From the NCBI GenBank assembly GCA_022432975.1, contig CM039514.1, forward strand, positions 9,159,519-9,223,518: a stretch of 64,000 nucleotides of DNA, written 5' to 3'. Under the pieces are notes generated by a model. It searched no databases and was not told the origin of the DNA. It saw only the letters and a program-made list of their open reading frames with translations. Both the position numbers and the translations under genes were made by a program. This DNA is from Begonia masoniana. Taxonomy: Eukaryota; Streptophyta; Magnoliopsida; Cucurbitales; Begoniaceae. Below, in pieces: positions 43,757 through 53,784 of the stretch; the first letter of the stretch is position 1, and every line of letters begins with the position of its first letter.

Positions 43757-44083
43757 GATCACCAATGGAGTCCCCTCGGAGTCTCCATCGTGGGAAAAAG
43801 AGTAGAGATCAGATCAGAGTTTTTTCCGGCAAAATTTTTATTCATGTAATTGTAACCTCGGTTCGTTAAGCTCGGCTCGTTACGCTCGTTGAGTCGGCTA
43901 GGCTAGGCTCGTTATGCTCGTGGCTCGCGAGCCGCTCGGGTTGGAAATTTTTTAAGAGTCGCTCGTTAGGCTCGATAGGCTCGTTAGGCTCGGCTCGTTT
44001 GGCTCGGCAGGCTCGGTGAGCTAGATTTTTTTCGGCTCGGCTCGGCTCGGCTCGCTCGCTCGTTTAACATCTCTACTGGACTG

Positions 44084-44840
44084 CACTGAAGTGGGAGGCC
44101 GTTCTTCCAAAATGAGTGCCGTGTCCGTGCCCGTGTCCGTGCCCCAATATATATAATGAACGAAAATGAGGGTCGTTCTTGGAGACCGGGAGCTGTATAT
44201 GGAATAATTTATTAACAAAATAATATTTTAAGAATGAATTTATTAACATAAACAATTTAATATTTCGTTTATGCGATAAATTTTTTAATTTAATTTTTTA
44301 GGAGAATTATAATGATAATTTAATTTCAAAATAAATATATAAATCTATACAATTATTTATTATATATTGATAATATACAAAATTGTAGACATAGTACAGT
44401 AGAAATACTTTAGGGTCATTTATATCGTATACCTCGAAACTATTTTTTTGAATAAATAGGCATTTACGTATTTAATTTGAACAATTACTCCCCATCAGTT
44501 ATCTTGTTAAATCCTAACTTGCAACGTACATGAATTAATTTTACTCCAAAATACCTCATACTTTGTTGTTACATAATATCTTATAAAATTAGTAAACTTT
44601 ATTTGGAGTAAAATGTTGTGCATTTTGCGTTTAATATTGTAGTATACATTCTATTTACAATATACCGTATTCTTTATTCTTATGTATATGTAATTTATTC
44701 TTAAAATTATTTATAAATTATCACAATTATTATACGAGTAATGCTATATTAATTTTTTAATCTGGTATAATTAATATAATAAATTATAAATAATTAAATT
44801 ATAAATTGTTATGTTGGTAAATAAATAATACGGAAAATAA
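44084..44840. other. AT-rich intergenic DNA
   Basis: No gene or element recognised between the hAT and MULE target duplications. Confidence 0.5.
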
Positions 44841-44849
44841 TAAAAATTT

Positions 44850-45395
44850 TAGGGTTTTTTTTAAAAAAAACCCTGAAGTAACGGTCAACAACGAAAAAAC
44901 CCTCGTAGATTACTGTTCATCGTAAAACACCTCAAACTATCGCAAACATTCATTTTAAACCTGGCAGGGGGGTGAGGAGTACGTACTCGACTCTATTTGC
45001 AATTTTATACAAATATTAGAGACCGAGTACGGCCCATAGGAGGACCAGCCGTCCTCCTATGGGCAAAACCCGTGACAAAAGTCACGGGTTTTGTCATGTA
45101 GTGCCGAGTACGGCCGGTCCAAATGGACTGGCCGTACTCGCACCGCTAATACCCGTGACTGAAGTCACGGGTATTTTGTCCTGTAGTGCCGAGTACGGCC
45201 GGTCCAAATGGACCGGCCGTACTCGCACAGTAAAAACCCGTGACTTCAGTCACGGGTTTTTGTTTTTTTGTGGGTGAGTACGGCTGGTCCATTTGCACCA
45301 GCCGTACTCATGTCACAAAAAACAAAACCCGTGTCTGATCGAGTACGGCCGGTCCAACTGGACCGGCCGTACTCGACTCCTCTATATAAACTCCA
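44850..45395 (+). repeat. Left TIR of the MULE
   Basis: The outer part (GGGTTTTTTTTAAAAAAAAC, CTGAAGTAACGGTCAAC, ACCTGGCAGGGGGGTGAGGAG) is matched in inverse at the right end. The inner part (45020-45375) is a run of nested palindromes: about four GAGTACGGCCGGTCC / GGACCGGCCGTACTC units alternating with CCCGTGACTTCAGTCACGGG. It ends at a TATATAAA box (45383-45390) oriented towards the transposase. Confidence 0.92.
45383..45390 (+). promoter_or_regulatory. TATA box, transposase side
   Basis: TATATAAA at the inner edge of the left TIR, mirrored at 51511-51518 in the right TIR. Position suggests a TIR promoter, as in MuDR. Confidence 0.6.
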
Positions 45396-45602
45396 ATTCG
45401 GGTTTCAAAATATCATACACCCTCTCCCTCCTCCCTACCCCTCTCACACCCTTACCCTTACCCCTTACCCTTCTCAATTTTCTCGAAGCTCTCTCTCTCA
45501 AATCTCTTACTCATTTCTATTTTCAACTTCTTATTTCGACCATATTCTTCCGGCTTTATTTACAGGTATTTAGATTTTGTTTAATTATTTTATTTTGTAT
45601 TT

Positions 45603-46062
45603 GAGTTTTTTTATTTAAATATTTATAATGTTATTTTCTTGATTATCGATGAATATTTCTAATACTATTTTTTTCAATTTTGTCATTTACCATATATTTT
45701 TTAATGAATATCCTTGAGTTTTTTAATTTAAATATTTATAATGTTATTTTCTTGATTATCGATGAATATTTCTAATACTATTTTTTTCAATTTTATCATT
45801 TACCATATATTTTTTTAATGAATATCCTTGAGTTTTTTTATTTAAATATTTATAATGTTATTTTCTTCATTATCGATGAATATTTCTAATACTATTTTTT
45901 TCAATTTTATCATTTACCATATATTTTTTTTAATGAATATCCTTGAATTTTTTTATTTAAATATTTATAATGTTATTTTCTTCATTATCGATGAATATTT
46001 CTAATACTATTTTTTTCAATTTTATCATTTACCATATATTTTTTTAATGAATATTTCTAGTA
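45603..46062. repeat. Tandem repeat, 113-114 bp unit, about four copies
   Basis: GAATATTTCTAATACTATTT starts at 45651, 45764, 45878 and 45992, each followed by CATTTACCATATATTTTTT and TTTATTTAAATATTTATAAT. It lies between the left TIR and the transposase start and is AT-rich, with no coding meaning. Confidence 0.9.
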
Positions 46063-46118
46063 CTGTAAATAATTGGATTACATCTATTTTTTTGATGAAG
46101 ATTTTATTAGCGACGAAA

Positions 46119-48267
46119 ATGGATTCCGACTCAAGTAGATTGATTGATTTAGATGAGCGATCAAGTGGTGATGCCGAAATGGATTGGGATTTGGACAACA
46201 CGTCGGAATATGGTGATATACGAGCAATCGATAACCCACTGGCAAATGAAGAAATATATGTCTATTCGACCTCCAAATCGCTAGACGATGAGCTTCGAAC
46301 ACCGGTCGGCTCAGATGACGACGAGGTGGAAAGCATACCGGTAAGAGAACAAATCTCACTTGGATTTCATAAGGGTAAACAATATGGTTCTTTGCAGGAA
46401 CTGAAAAACGAGATAGACTAATATTCCATAGAAAATGGCTATGGCATTACATACATTAAATGTGAAAGAAGTCGACTGATGGCTGAATGTGGAGATGGAT
46501 GTGGGTGGCAACTGCATGCTTCGCTGATGCAAAATGAGCGAACATTTCAAATAAAGAGCTTGATCGACTCTCACTGTTGCTCGAGGCAAGTTGAAAATCG
46601 ACGCGCTTCAGCAAAATGGCTGGCGAACCATTACCTGGACAGGTTCAAAAGTCACCCTACTTGGGACATCTCATCTATTATGGAGACAGTGAGGAATGAC
46701 TTCACCGTCGACATTTCGCCCAGTCTTGCCACAAGAGCAAGAAGCATAGCTCGAACCCTCAATGAAGGGAAGTGCAACGAACAGTACGGGCAGCTGTGGT
46801 CGTATGCAGCCGAAATATTGAGATCAAATCCGGGCAGCACAGTGAAAATTGATGGAAACCCAGTGGGCCATAATTAATTGGGATTCCAAAGATTCTACAT
46901 GTGCATGGCTGCTTGCAAGACTGGGTTGCTGGAGTACGGGAGACCCGTTATCTGCTTGGATGGCTGTCATCTAAAGGGCTCGTGTGCTGGCCAACTACTC
47001 ACGGCCGTTAGCATTGATGGAAACGATGGAATCTATCCCGTTGCTGTTGCCAACGTCGAGTCTGAGTGTGCAGAGTCATGGATATGGTTTTTGCGTATAT
47101 TAAAGGAAGACCTCAACACTCAGCATGGCTACGGTTGGACACTTATTTCAGATCGACAAAAAGTATGATGCATTTTTATATGTTATTTCAAAATTTTTTG
47201 GCGTCCGGGTTTGAGTATTATTTTATTAACGCCGTTGTTCACGCAAATATCAGGGGTTACAGAGCGCAATTCGAGATCAATTCCCATACACTGAACACCG
47301 CTTCTGCCTCCGGCATATGTATGCAAATTTCAAAAACCATTTTCGGGGCAAAGCATACAGAGATGCGATGTGGAATGCGGCCAGAGCACCCACTGAGGCC
47401 CATTTCGAGCATGAAATGCGGAAACTGCACCAGCTATGTCCGGCAGCCCACGAATGGCTTCGAGCAGAAGAGCCGAAATATTGGGCTAGTTATGCCTTCT
47501 CTCCGAATTCCAAGTGTGATCTGGGATTGAATAACTTGAGCGAGTCATTCAATGCACTTCTTTTGCCAGTCAGGGACAAACCGATCCTGACCATGTTCGA
47601 GCTGATCCGAACACGCTTGATGACTCGCATCGTCAAGAAATATGAGAAGCTGTTTGATTCAAATGAGATCCTGTGTCCCAAGATCCAAGCAAAGCTTGAG
47701 AAGCTTAAGAGTGCATCTGGAAACTGGCATGCAACGTTTTCGGGAGCTACACGATTTCAAGTCAGCAATGGATACGACCAATTCGAGGTGGACATGACTT
47801 TGGGTGTGTGCAACTGCACTCGGTGGGAGCGTACAGGAATCCCGTGTGTCCATTCCATTTCTTGCATGTACTGGATGAGAGTCGCGCCAAAAGACTACGT
47901 GCATGCATGCTATTACAGGGGAAGATACTTGCAGATGTACTCGCACTATATTCGTCCGATCAGTGGCCCAATAATGTGGCCGATCGTATGAGATATGAAC
48001 GAAATTCTCCCGCCAAAAAGACGACGTCAACCTGGTAGGCCGAAGAAGACAAGAGTGTGAGATGCTGAAGAGCCGTCAAGCTCCAGAGTCAGTAAGAGGA
48101 ACTCAACCGTGCGTTGTGGTACATGTCGGCAGCAGGGGCATAATACTCGCACTTGTCCTAACCAGGGATCAACTTCAGGCGCTGCTTCGAATGACACATT
48201 CATGGGCTTTAACACATTTGATGGGACGCAGGAATTTTCGACACGCGCCGGTGGCAGGAATTTGTAA
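46119..48267 (+). pseudogene. MULE transposase (MURA type), broken by four stops
   Basis: From MDSDSSRLIDLDERSS the frame runs through a MuDR-type zinc-binding DNA-binding region (QYGSLQELKNEID, CGDGCGWQLHASL), the MULE transposase core with catalytic Asp in VICLDGCHLKG and in SDRQKGL, and a SWIM zinc finger (CNC...GIPCVHS, 47806-47850). It ends with a basic tail (LPPKRRRQPGRPKK) and a CCHC knuckle (CGTCRQQGHNTRTC). An intron (47163-47253, GT-AG) restores SDRQK-GLQSAIRDQFPYTEH. In-frame stops: TAA 46419, TAA 46875, TGA 47989, TGA 48058. Each is one transition from a sense codon. No frameshift seen. Not functional as it stands. Confidence 0.9.
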
Positions 48268-48339
48268 ATATTTTTAATATACCATGTATTAATTTTTTTA
48301 ATCGTATTGTTTATTCAGTGTATATCATTTGATGGGTTT

Positions 48340-48900
48340 TTGGCATTTACTAAATCAAAAATTTGGTGTGTAAAACCGAGCAATTGGAACAAATCTGGAG
48401 CCTGTTTATGCAGCACTACAACCTCAAAAAACTTCAAAATTTCTTCTTTCTTGAATGAAGAAATTAATCCATACGTAGCCAGAAATCGCAAGAAACTCAC
48501 TAATAAATCCTCATGTTGTCTTGTAATCTTCACATTCCACTCAATTGCCAGTTCCATCGCATCATTTTTTACCTGAGAGTCAATATTAGGTGATATTTTG
48601 GCCAATTGCTCCAGCATGTAACTCCTCGCGACACATTCTTCAATATCACTTTCTTCCTTCTTCCACTGTTGAGAAAAATACCCTTGAAACACATCCAAAG
48701 CAAGCTTTGCTGGATCCAATGACATTTGAAGAGTAGCTGAAATTTCATGGGACGTCAAATCATGCCTAGACTTGGTACTCAACTCTTTTTTTACAAGTAC
48801 AGAGTTAAAGGCAGTGTTTGCCTGCAAAGCTTCAAGTTGCTCCATTTTAACTGAGTGAAAAGTGGCACTTATTGACTTCTTCGTTCAGTGGTTCAATGTT
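48340..48900 (-). repeat. Left arm of the FRIGIDA-like inverted repeat
   Basis: Minus-strand ORF (48845-48315) of 176 codons: MEQLEALQANTAFNSVLVKK, LQMSLDPAKLALDVFQGYFS, LEQLAKISPNID, MELAIEWNVKI, FLRFLATYGLISSF, VLHKQAPDLFQLLGF. This is the core of the FRIGIDA/FRIGIDA-like (FRL) family. Compared with remembered family members it lacks two or three residues at RSY-MLEQL and at LLVS-FLRF. Full FRL proteins are much longer. The arm extends beyond the ORF to 48900. Confidence 0.85.
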
Positions 48901-49108
48901 ATTGCATGTAGAACCATTTTGGCAGGGAATGACGATGTTTGAAGAGCATTTGCAACTTCTATACGGATGGAATCATACAGTTTCTCTTTGGCGTAGAATT
49001 TTTTGAAATTATTTAAATAAATAATCATAAATTATTTAAATAAATAATCATGAACTCTTTCTTTCAATTGGTTTCAAACAACTTTGTATGTGGAAAGTAA
49101 ATGTAAAA
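48901..49108. other. Spacer (loop) between the FRIGIDA-like arms
   Basis: 208 bp separating the two arms. It contains a tandem AAATTATTTAAATAAATAAT duplication (49009-49050). In a transcript it would form the loop. Confidence 0.85.
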
Positions 49109-49668
49109 ACATTGAACCACTGAACGAAGAAGTCAATAAGTGCCACTTTTCACTCAGTTAAAATGGAGCAACTTGAAGCTTTGCAGGCAAACACTGCCTT
49201 TAACTCTGTACTTGTAAAAAAAGAGTTGAGTACCAAGTCTAGGCATGATTTGACGTCCCATGAAATTTCAGCTACTCTTCAAATGTCATTGGATCTAGCA
49301 AAGCTTGTTTTGGATGTGTTTCAAGGGTATTTTTCTCAACAGTGGAAGAAGGAAGAAAGTGATATTGAAGAATGTGTCGCGAGGAGTTACATGCTGGAGC
49401 AATTGGCCAAAATATCACCTAATATTGACCCTCAGGTAAAAAAAGATGCGATGGAACTGGCAATTGAGTGGAATGTGAAGATTACAAGACAACATGAAGA
49501 TTCATTAGTGAGTTTCTTGCGATTTCTGGCTACGTATGGATTAATTTCTTCATTCAAGAAAGAAGAAATTTTGAAGTTTTTTGAGGTTGTAGTGCTGCAT
49601 AAACAGGCTCCAGATTTGTTCCAATTGCTCGGTTTTACACACCAGATTTTTGATTTAGTAAATGCCAA
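49109..49668 (+). repeat. Right arm of the FRIGIDA-like inverted repeat
   Basis: 560 bp, nearly identical in inverse to 48340-48900; the ORF (49163-49690) has 175 codons. Amino-acid differences seen between arms: Pro/Leu and Ala/Val near LDPAKLALD, Ser/Pro and Asn/Lys near DSQVKND, Leu/Ser near EDLLVS. Similarity is well above 95 percent. Confidence 0.88.
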
Positions 49669-49933
49669 TAAAGTACAGTTGATAATTTGAAAATAAATTA
49701 AACTGATGACGTGTGCTTTTAATTCTACTCTATTTTACCCATAGTTTTGTCATCTCTCACTTTCATTATTTCATAAAGGTTCTCTTGGATAAATTATAAT
49801 AAACATACAACAACTGTTATTTAATTAATTATCACGAAAATTTTTAGATTAACTTTCCATGATTTGTTCTACATATGGTAAAAATTTAGTTTATTGTAAA
49901 GTACAGCAAATTTACATACAACAACTAAACAGA

Positions 49934-51184
49934 CTACGCAGTAGGGGCATCATCGTCAGAGTCTGTGGCGTTTTTCTCCATCCAAGTCGTCCACCTCTCG
50001 TTTATCTCTTTGTAAGACTCATTGAGATACTGCTGATCAGATACCAGTTGCTGAATGTCTCGTTGTTGGCTTTGCTGTGATTCCAGCAATTGCTGCAGCT
50101 GCTGCTGGTGTGTTCGCTGCATCTGATATATTTGCTGCTATTGCTGGTACTGTTGGTGGTGGTGCATTCGATGCATCTCATTTATCTGTTGTTGTTGCTG
50201 GTACTGTTGCTGGTGCATATCATTCAACTGCTTATGATGCGTCTCCTGCATCTGATATAGCTGTTGTAGATACTGCCTTGTATCCCAGCCGCTTCTCTCA
50301 TCTTCTTGGGGGGCGTTTGGTGGCGATGTAGTCTCATCCATCGGCACTGCCCGAGAGGTGGATGCCCGAGAGGTGGATGCCCCTTGATTTCTTCTCAGCA
50401 CCCACTCGCCATCGACTTCGACGATCCCCATCCGTATCAACTGGGTCGTGTCAAATACGTCGGTCGATCTACGAGGGATTATCTGCTCTCCAACCGGTAT
50501 GCGAATACCAGCTTGCATGATGAGCTTCATAATCAATGCCCCGTATGAGAGATTAGTGGTGGGTGCCCTCCCGATCTCACGCATGTGATTTAAAATCAAG
50601 AAACCGGGGTCAAAAAGCTTCCTGTTGCATAGCTTCTCCATGACATAGAGGTCCATGCAAGTGACGTGATTTCGATGACCCTCTCGCGGCAGAAGAGTGT
50701 GGGCGAGCATGTTTCGGAGAACCCGACCTCTAACATTCAGCTCGTGCGCTCTTGGCTTCTCGAACACCCCAATATTGAGGTTGCAGTGAATTTGGCGAAG
50801 GAACTCTACTCCCTCGGGCAATGTAAAAAATGGGCACTCTCGGGAAGCATGATAATATCGCTCCGCCCCTTCTATGTTAAATCCCAGGACGTCATTCACC
50901 TGCTCTACCCGTATCATAAAATCAAAACCAAGAACGAACGCCCTCAAACCTGTTAAAACTCCATCAGTCCCGATCGTTCTCAGGTTGGCGTAGAATAAGC
51001 GAACTATTCTCTCGCATGTCTCGCCTGTCAATGCATTGATCCCGTTTAGACCGATGTTCTCCAACATTTGTTTAATGTCCAACGACTCCCAACCGCTAAA
51101 CTCTACATGCATGCAAAAGTTAAGTGAGCGTTTTCGCAGATCTTGCTCAAACTTTCTTTGGCAATCTTGAGACAAAAATTCCAT
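49934..51184 (-). pseudogene. MULE second ORF: putative plant transposon protein, with one stop
   Basis: A 417-codon frame on the minus strand with a single TAG at codon 349, inside a glutamine-rich tract (HHQQYQQ-stop-QQIYQMQ). The folded N-terminal part (ENIGLNGINALTGETCERIV, RLFYANLRT, GLRAFVLGFDFMIRVEQVND, LLPREGHRNHVTCMDLYVME, GALIMKLIMQAGIRIPV) resembles the putative plant transposon protein domain found near retroelement and MULE-type genes. The C-terminus is a long Gln/Met/His-rich coiled-coil-like tail. Its role is unknown. It is placed like mudrB, convergent with the transposase, but I see no sequence relation to MURB. Confidence 0.7.
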
Positions 51185-51505
51185 GGTAAGATCCTGTCAA
51201 AAAAAGTATTAGACAAAAATTATCGATAATTGAAAAAAAGTATTACAGATATTTAATATTTAAATAAATAAACATTAAAAATATTTAAAATTATTAAAAA
51301 AGTATAATTATTTTAATTTTAAATATATATATAAATAATAAAAATATAATGCATAATATGTGATATAAATAATAAAAATATTCATATTAATAATCAAAAA
51401 AATAATACCTGAAGTGGATAAATAAGATTGAATATGGGATTAAGAGAGGGAGAGTAATATTATTGAATATGGGAGATGAGAGTGTGATTTGAAAATGGCG
51501 AGGGG

Positions 51506-52030
51506 AGTTATTTATATAGGGAGGCCGAGTACGACCGGTCCAGCTGGACCGGCCGTACTCGGCCTGCTTGAGGACGAAGGCCCGTGACTTCAGTCACGGG
51601 TATTAGCCATGCGAGTACGGCCGGTCCATTTGGACTGGCCGTACTCGGCCTGCTAGAGGACGAAGGCCCGTGACTTTAGTCACGGGTATTAGCGGTGCGA
51701 GTACGGCCGGTCCATTTGGACCGGCCGTACTCGGCACTACATGACAAAACCCGTGACTTTTGTCACGGGTTTTGCCCATAGGAGGACGGCTGGTCCTCCT
51801 ATGGGCCGTACTCGCCCTCTCCGAGTACGGCCAGTCCATCTGGACCGGCCGTACTCGGTCTCTAATATTTGCATATAATTGCAAATAGAGTCGAGTACGT
51901 ACTCCTCACCCCCCCTGCCAGGTTTAAAATGAATGTTTGCGATAGTTTGAGGTGTTTTACGATGAACAGTAATTTTCGAGGGTTTTTTCGTCGTTGACCG
52001 TTACTTCAGGGTTTTTTTTTAAAAAAACCC
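51506..52030 (-). repeat. Right TIR of the MULE
   Basis: Inverse counterpart of 44850-45395, with the same nested palindromes (51526-51865) and a TATATAAA box on the minus strand at 51518-51511 facing the second ORF. Confidence 0.92.
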
Positions 52031-52039
52031 AAAATTTTA

Positions 52040-53784
52040 ATATCATAATTTATACAAATGACATGCGTTGTACTTGTAGATGACTACTGCTGTTTGTCAT
52101 TGGAATCCAGATTCCAGAGTTTTGATTTTCCATCATCATTAAAAGCTGCACTCTCCTCAAAAAAAATAAAATAAAAAAATTGAAGAGCTGTTTTAGGAGG
52201 AAACCGGTTCGTTCTGGTTTGGTTTTTACTTTGATTTCGGTTCCATTTTAATTTCAAAAAAACAGAATTTGGAATTGAGTCCAGTAGATCCAAAGGGACT
52301 AGATTTTGTAAGAATCGAACCAAATCGGTATGGAGTTATTTATTTATTGTAATTTATTAGAAAGGCTGTATAAATAAATAAAAAATGGGTTAAAGATGAT
52401 TGAGACGGACATTTTTTAGAATAATGTTATTTTTAAATTCTGATGTAACATTTACGTGTTATTCATTCGTTAATATAATTATTATAGTTAACAGATATAT
52501 TAAAGTAACAGATTATATGAATCAATTAGAGTATAAACGTAGTATTATTCTTTTTTTTTTGCATTTCCAAACTGGAGATACGGTCCCACCATCTCGAGTT
52601 GCAATCCCATTTTATATAATGTTGGGAAAAGAAGATGAAATAGTTTCATCGACAACTTGTCACAAGATTCCACGAACTATAGCGCTAATTGTACAATGAT
52701 CGTGTCAAGGTTTTCTCGTATTAGGTCTAAAGTCGGACCAAACTAGACGTGAATCTATTACTAAAACAATAAAATTGCGGTCTCCGAGCCTCCGCCTCAT
52801 GATGAGCCCGAGATTCCATCCATGGTTCATAATGTTTTTTTCAATCCTTCAGCCAACAGTTCTGTTCACTTTCTCCACAGAAAAAAACAGTAGTTGTCTC
52901 CACTTTCATATTTAGCTTCAAGAATCATCACCATCGCTCTCTCTCTCTAAAAACTTGATGGTCTACTGTCCTTCTCTCTCTCTCTCTCCAAAAACTTGAT
53001 GGTCTACTGTCCTTGAGCAGATGAACAACGAGACAACAAACGTTGATACAAACATAATCTACAAAATGACAAGAAAACTATCAAACTCTGGAATCGAAAT
53101 TATCCATCCATGCATGATTCGTTTGATAACCTAAATTACATTTGAGAGGTAATTATTGTTTTTGGGTAAAGCATAGATTTGGGAATCATTCTTTATTTGG
53201 TCAGAGGCCAAACATCTTTTGCAGGCAAAAGGTTCTTTCGAAGGTAAAAAAAAGATACTATTTTCTTCGCATTTTAGGCTTTTGAGGAACCCCAAGTCAA
53301 TTATTTGGTCTCTAAAGTAGGGTTCATCATAAAACCAATTATTTTATTTTGTTTTATTAGCCCATTTTTTTTTTTAATTTTTAGTGTTTTTATTTGCACT
53401 TCTGAGGGTTCAAATCATATTTCAGAAGAGCCAAATTTTGCCTACAGTTTTGAGCAATGGCCTTCTCCCGTTCTCACGTACTTCGAGAATGGAAACAAAA
53501 GTGGAACACTAAGAAATCTCATATATATCAAACCGACAAGTCTAGGCCTCCGACCGCCTCTCTCTCTCTCTCTCTGTCCTTTTTCGCTCTCTAAAAAGAG
53601 AATTCTTCTTCTGCTTCTCTTGCATTCTTCTTTTATTCAAATATTAGACAAACTCCTGCACCGCCCCAAGTCTTCAAACTGAACTTAAGCTCGAAGTTCT
53701 CTCTCTCTCTCTCTCTCTCTCTTCAGAAGTCGGATCGGATTCTTTCTGAAGCTAGAAGTTTAAACCCTTTACCTGCAACCTAAT
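52040..53784 (+). promoter_or_regulatory. Intergenic region and 5' UTR of the HIPP gene
   Basis: AT-rich; no gene seen. At 52940-53020 a 45-bp unit (CTCTCTCTCT..AAAACTTGATGGTCTACTGTCCTT) is duplicated in tandem. CT-rich tracts at 53560-53580 and 53700-53722 lie in the probable 5' UTR, a common plant promoter/leader feature. Confidence 0.45.

Larger units (their letters stand above)
42934..44075. mobile_element. Non-autonomous hAT with captured cyclin fragment (Pack-type)
   Basis: 1142 bp with terminal inverted repeats TAGAGATGTTAAAC / GTTTAACATCTCTA and an 8-bp target duplication CCGGACTG / CTGGACTG (one mismatch), as expected for hAT. The subterminal regions are packed with GCTCG / GGCTCGTT words, including GCTCGCGAGC. 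There is no transposase. The interior contains a piece of a P/U-type cyclin gene. The right terminal word is identical to that of the larger hAT ending at 7331, whose transposase family probably mobilised it. Confidence 0.88.
44850..52030. mobile_element. MULE (Mutator-like element) with long TIRs and captured FRIGIDA-like inverted repeat
   Basis: 7181 bp bounded by a perfect 9-bp target duplication AAAATTTTA (44841-44849, 52031-52039), the length diagnostic of Mutator-like elements. TIRs of about 0.5 kb are highly similar. The interior holds a MURA-type transposase on the plus strand (46119-48267, broken by four stops), a 561-bp inverted duplication of a FRIGIDA-like fragment (48340-49668) and a second ORF on the minus strand (51184-49934). 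The two ORFs converge, as mudrA and mudrB do in maize MuDR. Confidence 0.92.

Noticed and set aside
45020..45375. CRISPR-like array or rRNA/tRNA hairpins
   Set aside because: Palindromic units in a MULE TIR, without constant spacer length or any RNA gene signature; a plant nuclear context.
50077..50331. Alanine/valine-rich ORF on the plus strand
   Set aside because: Antisense shadow of the glutamine-rich tail of the MULE second ORF.
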